Below are positions 1 to 24,792 of a stretch of DNA of 64,000 nucleotides, one piece after another (position 1 is the stretch's first letter; each line of letters begins with the position of its first letter). Origin of the DNA: Centroberyx gerrardi. Its lineage: Eukaryota; Chordata; Actinopteri; Beryciformes; Berycidae. The stretch covers positions 18,250,176 through 18,314,175 of the forward strand of contig NC_136016.1 of the NCBI RefSeq assembly GCF_048128805.1, given 5' to 3'. The notes under the pieces were generated by a model. It was not told where the DNA came from. It ran no database searches and saw nothing but the letters and a program-made list of their open reading frames with translations. The position numbers were made by a program, and so were the translations under genes.

Positions 1-799
1 TTGGCACAAGTAAGATGCTTTTTCTTAAAAGTGTGCACATTATTAAGGAAGGAACTTGAGATTTTTTTTTAGCTTCACTGATTTTAGATAACAAGCTTTC
101 ATGTCGGCGCTGTCGGGTGAAAACCTCGCAACTCCAATTTTGGTGATTTTCATGTTTTAACTTCAGTTGAAGGATTACATGCTCTTCTATGGGTTGAGAA
201 AATTCTACGACACTTAATGAAACCTTTTCAAAATCAATTAAATAAACTCAAAAATGCATGGTTGTCAAGCTAAAAACAAGGCCTTTTCTGTTTGGAGATG
301 CAAGGTTTTCACCCGACAACAGCAATATGCATGTGACCAATGTGTGCCTACAGATTGGTAATCTTCAAAGATTTTGATATAAATGAGAGGCATACAAATG
401 AAATCAAAATCCTGTCAGTTAATATCAGAATTTATACAGTTATTAAAATGAATAAACACACTATCAAAGAAAGCAACCAAACCAGGCCTAAAACAAACCC
501 CTTCTCCACCAGAGAAATCAACAGGGAGGCTGTGGAGCCCTAAAATACTCTTACTGAGGTTGTCTGTCACACAAGGTACACAAGTGCAATCACACACAAA
601 CACACACTTTAGATTTACTTATGTCTCCTCCACCTCCTTGCACTTCCACTGTGCTGTGGTCGTTTTCATACAGTTCAATTAGAATAACGCGGTCAGACTC
701 GCTGAACGCCGCTCCTTCCCCATCCCGTCTCAAATCCACACTCTGTGATCTACTGTTCCTGTCTTCCTACACTGCAGCTGATCTTCTTCTTTTTTTTTT
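1..799. other. Region 3' of slc17a7 stop (3' UTR and beyond)
   Basis: On the minus strand this follows the slc17a7 stop codon, so at least part is its 3' UTR. I see no AATAAA on the minus strand before the window edge, so the transcript end is not located. The only plus-strand AATAAA-like hexamers lie in AT-rich sequence without a coding frame. No other gene is supported. Confidence 0.4.
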
Positions 800-14734
<13,935 letters not shown>

Positions 14735-17630
14735 CCTCACGACTCCAGGATCCGACCAATTTACAGTCCTTGCGCGCTCCCGACTGAGCGCGCAGCCTTC
14801 GCCTCTACTCCCTCCGCCTTGTGCTTCTCACTCACACATAAAACTTGTTTTTTTTTTTACTTTATAACCAAATGCCTCACGCGCCGGTTCCTTCTTAGCA
14901 AAATTTGTAGCAAGTGACAGTGATTGTCCAGCGATTCACCTCCGATGTTAACCATAAATAAATCCGGCCTCAACTACCTCTATATAAAATAAACGAATCA
15001 AACATTGTCACGAAAATGCAGCCTCCCTATTTTTTTTTTTTTTCCAGAAGATGAGAGTCCAAAGCAACTTCTTCACAGTCTCGGGTGTCCGTTAAGGTTC
15101 AAGGAGTGCTCGAGACAACTTCCGACAGGATTCATGGTCAAACGGTGTCTCTGGCCGCGGTCCTGAAACCAGATTACTGCTCCTGTGCGTTAATCTCTCC
15201 AAGTGCGAGTAGTGAGCCGCATGTCACTTCCTACCCCGCAGCCCGGCGTTTTAAGCGGTGGCTGTTCAGGGCAGCGGCTATTCTTGTACCACACAAGCGC
15301 TGAATGGAGCGAGTTGGAGTAAACACTGTCCCGTTGGAGCATATTAAGAGACTTCCCCGGTATTTGTAACTTGATGGGAGGGGCGGGTTGCTCTGAGGAC
15401 AGATGTGCTAATGTTCGTGCGTTAACCTGCAGACTCGCACAGTGGAAGTCTTTGCGCATTAGCAATTAATGAGTACGTACCAGGGGGTTTATTTATAAAA
15501 CGACGCCTAGATTCCACACTGAAAGGTTGCCCAAGTACAGTCTGATTTACAAAACCGCCTTCCGTCGCACAAGTTTCCCTTTATAAATCCCAACCAATTT
15601 GTAATTTTGCGCACGTGAAAGAGCATCACGTCCCATCTTATTAACACCCACAATTAGCCGCAAAAGGTTAATGAAACGCCCTTCGTGAATACTGAGATAC
15701 GTGTAACTGTGCTTGCCATTCTATTCTCTCTGAGGGAGAAAATATCAAACTCGGAGCGCAAAAGCTAAACAGATATATCAGTGTGAAACTGAACTGAGTC
15801 GAGGGGCCAGAGGTGTTTGTTGGTTTAGTTCGTGTTTCACCTCATGGGTGTGACCGGTGGTGAGGAGGAGGCTGAGGACGTCTGTGCGTCCGTCCCAGCG
15901 TCTCCAATGCGCCCCGCGCGCCATTCCAACAGTGCCGCATCGTTACGCATCATCTTTGCGCGCCCTTTGATAACCCTGTGACTATCAGTTCATATGCTTA
16001 ATTGTCTCCAATTGGCTCGGTCTCGCGCCGACAGTATTGTGAGTCTTGCATGGAGAGTTTTGTTTCTTTATTTTTAACATGAAAAAAGCTTGAAAGCGAA
16101 AAAAGTTTTGAAAATGAAAAAAAAAGTTTAAAGTAAAAGAAGGTGTCAGTTTTGGATTCTTCTTTCTATGACAATGTCCCTTTTCATTCATTCATTTAAA
16201 TCCTTTTTTTCCATCCATTTCAGTTTTTTTCATACATTCAAATCTGTTGTGGCCGCTATTGGATGTTAATTTAACTCTTTCAAAGATACATTTTTCTCCA
16301 CCTGGTCCACCTTTGTTTTTCTCCCCAACACCACAGACAATTTAATGGATTACACCTGTGCATAGTATATGATGGTGCTCAAACATTTATGCATTGTTTA
16401 GTCAGAATCCTATGCATTAACTAGTTGCATGTTGAAGGTTATAGTCCAAAGCTCTTGCAGTAAGATCTACATCTCTGTTGATCATTAAGAAACTCCATAA
16501 GTGTTATTTTTAGATTTGGAAAGACACTGTTTATTGCCAGTGTTGGTCTCGAACAAGACTTGATTTGCTCTGGTCTCCATCTTGACTTAGTCTCGACTCC
16601 CTTTGAAACTAGTCTTAACTTGAACTTAACTGGATCTGGTCTTGGAATTGACTTGGACTCAACTATAGTGGTCTTGACTCCAGCCCTACTGAATGTATAA
16701 TCCAATCAATTCTGGCGTCCTGGTTATATAGGCTACAAAAACTGTGAATATTAACACTTTTGGACTTTGCTGTACTTTTACTGTAGGTTTGTGTTGCTAA
16801 ACTATAAATCAATTTATTAACATTACCTATGTCTTCATGAAGCTGCGTGTGTAGCCTACAGCAAATACAGTAGACTGCAGCAATGACCACACACACATTG
16901 GCATCGTCTTTGCCAACATGGACATCTGTGGAGGCACAAACACACAACTGAGACTCTGAGAATGTATTTTCACGCACATACATGCCAACATTTTCAGATG
17001 CACCTTATTTTCATCGAAACAACAAATAATTTCCATGTGGGCTGTTGTATGTGCCTGGGTGCACTTCTTGCCAAATGAAAGGTAATGGCAGATATGGAGC
17101 AAGTTCAAGCAAAGCACATGGTGTGCTTTTATCCATAATATGTATTTATTATCAAGAGTAAAAATGGTTCCGGTTTGACCAATTACATGTTCATACTGAG
17201 AGAATGTCATGGTGAAGTTTTGTAGAGGCCTGTTTTTATACCAATAAGTTTATGGAAAAAGGGTCCAAATCTACTTTACCATGTGATTGAAACTGTATTT
17301 ATTCAGCATACAGAGGTAGAGATGAGCAAGACAACATTTCTGTCACTGTTGGAGGGTTTATTATATGGTACAATGATGTCTACTACAAGAATGGATGTTA
17401 TGAGATAAAGTGCGAGTACATTAATGAAAGATCTAGTTTATGGTATCTGTATGAACATACAAATATACGACAGAAATTACTACAGTTCATTCTTAAAGAC
17501 AAGACTGATTTAGCTAATTAATATGTATATTTAATGAAAAAAAAAACGTGCTTATTCAACAATCACTTCCCCTTCGCTCTCCAAAATGATGCAATTTACT
17601 CAAAAGCCTCACGCCTTTATGCTTTCAACA
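14735..17630. other. Intergenic: slc17a7 promoter side to the GFY-like gene 3' end
   Basis: Upstream of the slc17a7 start (14735 to about 15330) is moderately GC-rich and includes its 5' UTR and presumably its promoter. I cannot fix the transcription start. 15500-16800 shows nothing recognisable. 16827-16925 is the decayed exon copy listed separately, and 16930-17630 includes 3' sequence of the GFY-like gene. Confidence 0.4.
16827..16925 (-). pseudogene. Decayed tandem copy of the GFY-like transmembrane exon
   Basis: 99 nt matching the 150-nt exon at 18576-18725. The acceptor CCTCCACAG and upstream intron (GTGAAAA...) are shared. Residues DVHVGKDDAN correspond to DAHVDKDNAK, AAVYCI is shared, and LHTQLHED corresponds to LHTQLHDD. 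A GT donor follows. The copy lacks 51 nt, a multiple of three, removing much of the membrane segment. Phase (2 nt ... 1 nt) and frame remain open. It lies 3' of the stop-bearing last exon, with no duplicated last exon visible beyond it, so I call it a relic. Shared intron sequence argues for DNA duplication rather than retrocopy. Confidence 0.7.
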
Positions 17631-17875
17631 TTAGAGAAAGCTCTTCTCCAGGTCCTTAGCTGATATAGTTCGTAGAGAGCGGGAGGAGAGGAAGAGGGGA
17701 GGGAAGGGCAGGACGGAGGGAGGAGGGGACAGGCTGGGCGGAACAGAGATGATGGACGGGGTGTCAGACAGAGAGCCGTAACCTGCTTTCCGCACATCTC
17801 CGACACTGGAGGCAACCGAGCCGCGGAAAAACATGGGGGAATCGTCCATGGGGCCTACGGTTAACTCTGGAGAGA

Positions 17876-17913
<38 letters not shown>

Positions 17914-19156
17914 TGAAGACTGAAATATTGACTACAAAAACTGACTACTAAAATAGGGTTTCAGTTCCACCATGACTGACTTTTGAGTTGTTATTCTGCA
18001 AATGTAGATATTTTCCTTAAAAGTCCCTAAGATTCTTTTTCTGTTGTTTTGAGTTTTAACTCACAGGATAAAGCTAAATGCATTCCTAGGACATCATGAA
18101 AAAGCACTTCTTGACATTGTTGAAAAAAAGCAAACATCATGGACAGTCATGTTCCTGTGCCTATATTAAACATCACCATTGTCTTTCTATTGTAATTCTA
18201 GCTATTAAATCTGCACTAGGCAATTTTGTAAGTTAGTGCCTCCAAATGGCAGCGAGAGGTAACTGAACTGAACTTCAACTTCAATACCCAGAAATCATGT
18301 AACACAGTAAACTGGTGTAAACTAGTGGGGATGGGACACTCTTCTGTATTGCAGCCCCGCTTTAACTGATAAAAAAAGGTCTATTTTTACATATAAATCT
18401 TGTCTAGTGCAGCTTTAAATATAGGTATAGGTACATTCAACTGTTTTTGCCTCCTATCTATCCCTTTGTTAGGAAGGAGGAAAGTGTGATATGCATTAAG
18501 TGAAAAATCTTCTCTAGATAGGTCACACTTGAAAGACTGTTGATTTGTTCTGATGTGCTGTAAAACAGTCAGTACCTGGGTCATCGTGCAGCTGGGTGTG
18601 CAGGTACTGGTGCTTGGTGTAGAACCTGTTGTAGATACAGTACACCGCCGCCATCAGAGTTATTGTTCCCATGGCTGCAGCGAGGAACAGACCCACTTTG
18701 GCATTATCCTTGTCTACATGGGCATCTGTGGAGGCATAAAAACACGCAGCAGAGAGCAGCAGAGTGAGAGTTTTCACACACAAATCTCACTGTGAATGAG
18801 GGAAATGTAACAATCCAGTTTGACTAATTAAAACCATTTGAAAATGACTGAAATACTCACAAAATGATGGTAAAACCTAGGGAAAAGGCAGTTCACCTTT
18901 ACAAATCTTAAAACCTTCCTTGTCCCAGTTGGATATGAGAAATTTGCAGTTCTGCACGAAACAACATTGTTTTCAGACTAGACTTACATGTTTGCTTTGC
19001 ATTAAGGTGACTGGTTTCCTCCTTCCTGAGCAGGTCTCGTATGTGTGGCGCACCTGGAGCCGGATGGGCGTGGATCTGCTGCTCGGACTGCAGGGTGATC
19101 TGGGAGCCGCTCACTGGAAGAACCAGCAGCAGGCAGAGAGCTGCCAGGCCGGCCAT
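17631..19156 (-). CDS. Small type I single-pass membrane protein, putative GFY (Goofy) relative
   Basis: Coding exons (complement) 18988-19156, 18576-18725 and 17631-17866 join in phase to 555 nt (184 aa). The start MAGLAALCLLLVLPVSG looks like a cleavable signal peptide. A short Pro/His-containing ectodomain follows to about residue 65, then one membrane segment (about 67-88, VGLFLAAAMG...AAVYCIY). The cytosolic tail is Ser/Pro-rich. Mammalian GFY is a Golgi membrane protein of olfactory neurons. Recalled from memory, it has a similar tail layout: an H-x-L-x-DD motif soon after the membrane, a PP-rich stretch, and a C-terminus of type S-x-x-x-L-x-x-x-F. Human GFY sits beside SLC17A7, as here. 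A 5' UTR exon seems to end at 19561 and joins an acceptor at 19178. The gene model is firm; the GFY identity is inference, because the long mammalian repeat ectodomain is absent. Confidence 0.75.
17869..17913. repeat. (GA)n run; (CT)n polypyrimidine tract on the minus strand
   Basis: Directly precedes the acceptor CCAG of the GFY-like last exon, where it serves as an uninterrupted pyrimidine tract on the transcribed strand. Confidence 0.85.
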
Positions 19157-19561
19157 GTGGGTCCTGCTGCTGCGGCACCTAGGAAACACAAGTAAATCGC
19201 TGGGGGAAATGCAATCATTGAAAAAAGGTCTATTATTTTGGGTTTTTTGTACCAAGATCTAGTATTGCGTATCTGCTTGGTTGCTACAACAGGGCCAGTT
19301 AGGGAGTTGCCATGGTTTACTTAATTATCTGTGTAACTCAATACCTCTCAAAACAATATTTCAGTTGTTTTTCATACAGCTTCTTGGTCATAGCAATGAT
19401 TTCCCAGCTTGGTTAGTGCTTTTGATCCGGTTCAGTTGTCTCTAAGCCCCACCTGGTCCTGCTGTAGTAGAAGGCAATTTAAAACCATTAAATGCCACAC
19501 ACTCACACCATTATGCAAAAGAAAGTTATGTTTAATATGGATATTTTCAACGATATTTACC

Positions 19562-19760
19562 TGAAGTTGATGGCAGGTTGTCTCGTCTCTCTCTGCCGGG
19601 TGTTTTCCCCTCCTGGTCTCTGGCTGACTGAAGTCACACTGCAGCCAAGACAACTGAACTCCCCAGCCGCTTCATTTCCAAGGGGAAATCCACAAGCACT
19701 CCTGCAACACAAGACTACTCACACAGAAAATGGCAGACACAAATGACAGAATTTAAGTCT
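19562..19760 (-). promoter_or_regulatory. Probable 5' UTR exon and promoter side of the GFY-like gene
   Basis: A minus-strand donor TTCAG|GTAAATATC at 19561/19560 is the only good donor just upstream of the acceptor at 19178/19179. That acceptor lies 22 nt before the start codon. The transcription start is not determined. Confidence 0.4.
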
Positions 19761-20379
19761 CTTAACTTGCGAAGAAGAAACAATTAACATCTATTGTATG
19801 GGGTGTATTATATTCACGTGACCTGCTGATTTCACAGCAATTTTTCACATCTAGATAAAATGATGAGTGTGCTTGAGATTTTCCTTTTGTAAGTTTGGTT
19901 TCTGGCACGATGCTTTGTGAGCTTTTGAAAATGCTGAACTCGTTAACAGCAGAAAAACTAGACAGAACAGCTGCCCACACTGGGCCAGTCAGATCAAGGT
20001 TCATCTGTGTTTTAAAAGACAATAATATAACAGCCATCACAAATAAAAATAACAGCAAACCAAAAAAACAGCTCTATTGTTTTTATCCATGCCACACAAC
20101 CTGCTGCAACCTGATTTTAACTTGTAAACTGGAATATCAAAGTGTTGCGTGCATGAGTGCAACAGAGCCCCCTACTGGCACAGAGAAGTACTACAAACAT
20201 GTCATACAACAAATGGCTTCCTGAAAATGTGTAACGATTAAATGTCATTTGATATGGTGAAATATTTTGCATTTTCTGCTCATTTACTAATGAGTCAGTA
20301 TGTTCATTATTCCTTCCTATACTGTGCTTATTGTATTGTATTCTGATTGTTTTTTATACAGCAGGCACTGTATGTGTCC

Positions 20380-20425
20380 AGGACAAATTTCCTTCGGGAC
20401 AATCAAGTCTATCTTATCTTATGTT
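20380..20425 (+). mobile_element. LINE/SINE-like 3' tail
   Basis: CAGGACAAATTTCCTTCGGG, then ACAATCAAG and CTATCTTATCTTA. This is the TTTCC..GGGA hairpin plus short-repeat terminus widespread at the ends of fish retroelements. No body is identifiable upstream. Confidence 0.5.
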
Positions 20426-20568
20426 ATAAAAGTGACAAGATAGATAAAATGTGTGGGTATTTCTTTTGATAGTTGGACAGATAATTTTGATTTCGGTCCA
20501 TCATTCACCAACATTAATCCACAATCTGGAGTCAATCTGTAGATCTGAAAACAAATTAATTTGAAACA

Positions 20569-20571
<3 letters not shown>

Positions 20572-20620
<49 letters not shown>
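20572..20620. repeat. (CA)n microsatellite
   Basis: About 49 nt of uninterrupted CA in non-coding sequence. Confidence 0.95.
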
Positions 20621-20623
<3 letters not shown>

Positions 20624-21350
20624 AAGTATCTGTTATGTGCATTATACAAGCTAACCCTCAATGACTGAAACACCTCTTCAGTTTAAGCTTCAAGTGGGGA
20701 CACTTTCATATACAAGCCTGCAACAAAAAATGATTCAGGGACACATGAAGATAGTAATTTTGTCAGTGTGTTATTCCTTCAGTGATAAAAAACAGTTTAT
20801 GAAACGATGAATTTGGCAATGAATTTGACTTCAATAAAAAAAGACAGATACATTTCAAATAATGTCATTTTGTTGCAGTATATCAGAATATTAAATACTG
20901 TAACACCATTTTCTTGTCACCCAATGTTATCGGCAGTGCAGTAGCTGTCACACAGGCCATTAAATATCATCATAATGTTTCAATGATAATTATGATATAG
21001 CTAGTGCTAATCAGACAAAGCAGATACCTTTTACCTGACATAAAATCAAGCAAATGGTTGAACATCCACTGCTGGAGGGCAGCTTCACGCTAAATTACAC
21101 CGAAAATATGAGCCAAAATAGATTTAAATTGGTTTGTTAGTCTTAATCATTTTAATATTGTGATGTTTGAACCTCTTGTGTTGGCTGGTTTGGAAACACT
21201 TTTCAAAAAGGGAGATCCAGTGTTTCATTCCCATAGTCAGCACAATCCTACAAGGACATTCAAATATGTTCAAGGGCTGATAGATATGAAGGAAACACAG
21301 AGAGTGTCCCGGCTTGTTCACCGCGCCCAGCAGTCAAAACAGAGCAGGGA

Positions 21351-21444
21351 GAGCCAGGTGGCGCAGCAGGTCAGACAGTTACTTTGGCAGAGGTCTTGAT
21401 ATCCTTGAACACTTCCTTGGCACACGGTGTTTCAGGCCGCCTAC
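21351..21444 (-). pseudogene. Decayed copy 1 of slc6a16 exon 4 (3' part plus donor)
   Basis: Aligns base by base with 30801-30896. Shared strings include TCAGACAGTTAC, GTCTTGATA, CCTTGAACA, GGCACACG and CAGGCCGCC. A one-base length difference (TTCCCAGG versus TTCCTTGG) breaks the reading frame, and the last exon base before the donor is changed (CAAG to CAAA). It lies about 3.4 kb beyond the slc6a16 stop, in the same orientation. Intron-side sequence is shared as well, so this is a genomic duplication rather than a processed copy. Confidence 0.7.
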
Positions 21445-21477
21445 ACTTTTTATTCTGCAAATATGAGCCTCCAGACT

Positions 21478-21775
21478 TCTACTGACACTAAGACACAGAC
21501 AAATATCTGCCCACACCAGCCAGACAGTCAAAGCTGGGATGTTTGAGACGCTGACTTAGCCAGTAACTAATTTGGAAACACTTCTAAATCAGTACAACCC
21601 GCTACTCATCACAAGAAGGCCTCACACTGCTCCGACACATTTTACTGGCACAGTCGGCCTAATATCCAAAAGGGTGCTTTTCCAGCCAGGTGCCACAGGC
21701 AGTCAGATGTTTACCTTGGCAGAAGTCTGGCAGGCAGTGGCCCAGGCAGGCAGCAGCTGATGTTAGATTTATCTG
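21478..21775 (-). pseudogene. Decayed copy 2 of slc6a16 exon 4 region with flanking intron
   Basis: 21641-21662 matches 30757-30778 (TTTTACTGGCACAGTCGGCC versus TTTTACCGGCACAGTCGGCC). 21684-21770 matches the exon 4 donor side (TTACCTTGGCAGAAGTCT versus TTACCTTGACAGAAGTCT), continuing to CAGCAGCTGATGT versus CAGCAGGTGATGT with a short deletion. The intron part (ACACAGACAAATA, CCAGTAACTAATT) corresponds to 30630-30690. The frame is not maintained. Confidence 0.65.
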
Positions 21776-24700
21776 GGTGGAGAGAAAACGATTAAGAAAC
21801 GCTCTCCACTCCCTCGAAAACCTGCCGCTGAGTCGGCCTTGAACGCAGCAGCTCTTACACCCCCACCTGCTTCAGCCGAGGAGCAAACAGCAGAAGACTG
21901 CGTGTTTACTGGGTCGCAGGTGGGAATGTGTGTAACTTTGTGAATGCTGCGTGTTCAGCAAACCTTCCCTGGACAGATAAAAGCAGAAAACAGAGTCTCA
22001 GTGATGCAGAAACAGAGTGGCTTCATACTGAATTAGACCTACAGCACCTAGGGAGGCAAACATGACCATGGTCTGACTTCAACAGAGTTTCAGTGGCATT
22101 CGGCGAATCATTATCCTTCCGGTGGTAAGTTGTTGCTTCTGGGAATCAATGAGAAGTAAAATGAGTGAAATAGTCCTCTTGTTTTGAAGCATCAGGATCC
22201 TTCAAGTGTCCCAAGTTGATGTGGAATTGTCTCCTGCCTCAGTTCCTAATAAGTGTCACTTATTAAACAAAATTTCTGATTGTTTTGACCACTTGCATAC
22301 AACCCTACTTTGGAGCTGGCCTCAGAAAGCCACTCTACACTCTTTGCTCCACTCTTCTACATTCACTTCCATGTGTTTGAGAGCAAGTTAATAAAAAGCA
22401 CTTGACATCTTTGTTTACCTGAGGCTTGATGCCAGAGGGTTGTGGTTCCCTCTGCCTGCTCCCATCAGGTCGTTCCAGAGTCACGTATCCCACACAGCAG
22501 CCTTGTTTGTACTGAAGGTGGAAAACCAACTATTCCTCAACAGCTGTGGTTTTGTCTTTCAACAAGAATAATTTGTATCTGCAACAGCAAAAACCGGTTG
22601 TTCAGATAAACTTTACTTCACATTATAATCGTACAATTCCAATCACATTACAGTCCGTTTTCTTTCTTTTTTTTGCAACAAAGTTTTCAGTTGAGAATGC
22701 TTTGAGTTCTGTACTGAATCTTTTTACAAAGAAAGGTAACAAACATCTTGTAACAAATCTCATTTTGAAAATGTAAATCTTGAAAACCACTTAAATGAAC
22801 AATTGCCAAGACTGTCAGACAAACGTCTGAGCAACATTTAAAATACAAGACAATGTTTAATCTAAATTTTAATATATTGTAAGAGAAAACTATAAAATAT
22901 ATAAGATGGCAACAATATATTACAGTAGCACAGGCATTATATTACATTTTCTCCAAGATTCAATTTAGACAAACTTGCAGACTACAAAGATATTTCTTAA
23001 AAAACACAAAAACAAAAACCAAAAAAAAAAAAAACACTACCCATATTATGGTGGAATACTCTCTACATTTTGTTCAATCACCCTCGTTAATGCACTGAGC
23101 ATATGAAGGCACTTAGTACTGGTCTTCGTCCATTTAACAGCATCAAGTTGTTAAGGTCAGGGTGTCTGGTGATATTTTAACCATTTGTGAAAAAGTACAA
23201 AACTACACATTACGTTCAGAAAAAGGTCTCTGAAATATAGGAGCAACACAAAAACAAATGGCACAAATTGGCAAGTGAACCATTACAAAAATGATTACAA
23301 GCAAATTAAGATTAGAGTTTAAAAATAATTTCATCCAGAACACCTTAATTACATCAAGTATTGGCGCTAAATCTGGAGGAAAGGAGACTTTTGTCCAGCC
23401 CTTTTAAAGAATGTATGCTGCTTAGTGCAAACTGCATAGTGACAACTGACAAACAAGTTATATGTTTCATGTTGTGTTGCTATACAATGCTCTTATGCAA
23501 ATGTACAAATTCCATTCAACAGGTAATGAAAATCCCAAATGATTTCACATATTCTCCAGTACATTTGTGCTTGAAGGGTTTTTACATATACTATATACAT
23601 ATTTACATTACAATAATTTTGAAGGCCATGACCCTTCAGTTTCTCTCTAGTACCGTGCTGCCTGTCACTTGACCAGTGGGTTCAGCAGGTCAGGCTGCAG
23701 CCTGGTGACAGTCCTTATTTACCTTTACTCACCACCACACTGCAGTACTGATCAGTTGGCTTTTTCCAATATACTTGATTTCAACTTTTCTTTTTCTCCC
23801 AGCATCAGAACACTTTACATGACAATGATATGATTGTATGTTTTCAGTTTGACTTGATATCTGATAGTAAAATGATAATCATGGTAACAAAACCAAAACC
23901 TGGATGCTAGATGCATCAGCAATTGGATGTCAGGATATTGTGAACAGAGAATATTGACATTCATGTGTAACATGTTGATATATTTCATGCACTGCATGCT
24001 ACACCGTACAGATGCATACAGTATGGATAGTACTTGTCGTTAAAGCTGCTACCAGAACAATCTAACAATTTGTGGTAAATGTGTATATAAGGACCAGATA
24101 CTGAACAGTGATAGAGGAGCGAAATGTTGAAGTTTTGAAAATACGAGACATTTTTTGGGGCAATGTCTGTATTCATGAAATGCTAAAGTGTCTCTCACAC
24201 AGAAATGCATATAATGCATATTTAAAAAGGTGGAACAAAACAAATAAGAAAAGTTGTTTTTGCTTGTTTTGGCAGCTGACAATTCAGTGCGTAAAGGCGA
24301 TGGCTCCTTGAGTGATATTGTTCCCTGTAGTTGTTATACAACTATACATTATTCTAAAACTCCATGACACACATTACACAGAAATCTGTGGGAACTTAAT
24401 ACTCAAAGTCCCTTCTGAAGGAAATTACACTTAAATGCAAAACTAAGTGAATTTTAAAAAGACATTTTTTAAACGGAGGAGTTTAACAGCTGGATAATGT
24501 TATGACTGCCATTTAAATAATTCCCCTTTCCCCCCAAAGAGAGGCAGTGCTGTGGATTTTTTTTTCTACTTTGCTGCTGTCTTTCAGCTGGAAGTTGGTT
24601 TGGGATACGATGTACCTGTTCTCTGAAAAATATTTTTCTGTTACAACTTTAAGCGTAAGCAGCAACAACTTCAAGTGTAAGCAGCAACCACTCTATGCCA

Positions 24701-24792
24701 TTTATGCAACAAATGGTGTGAAATTTTAGTGTCCCTCATAATGATCCACTGAAATTTTGACTTTACTAAAGGCATTTCCGGCCTGACACACT

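Larger units (their letters stand above)
19762..24792. other. Interval between the GFY-like gene and slc6a16; includes slc6a16 3' UTR
   Basis: About 23000-24792 is AT-rich and probably 3' UTR of slc6a16. A minus-strand ATTAAA near 22857 could be a distal poly(A) signal. 20380-20425 carries a LINE/SINE-like tail, 20572-20620 a (CA)n run, and 21351-21775 holds two decayed copies of slc6a16 exon 4. PTH2, which lies near GFY in mammals, was not recognised here. Confidence 0.5.

Noticed and set aside
19762-24792. PTH2 (TIP39), expected near GFY from human synteny
   Set aside because: I found no matching peptide-precursor frame in the interval; it is presumably elsewhere or lost.
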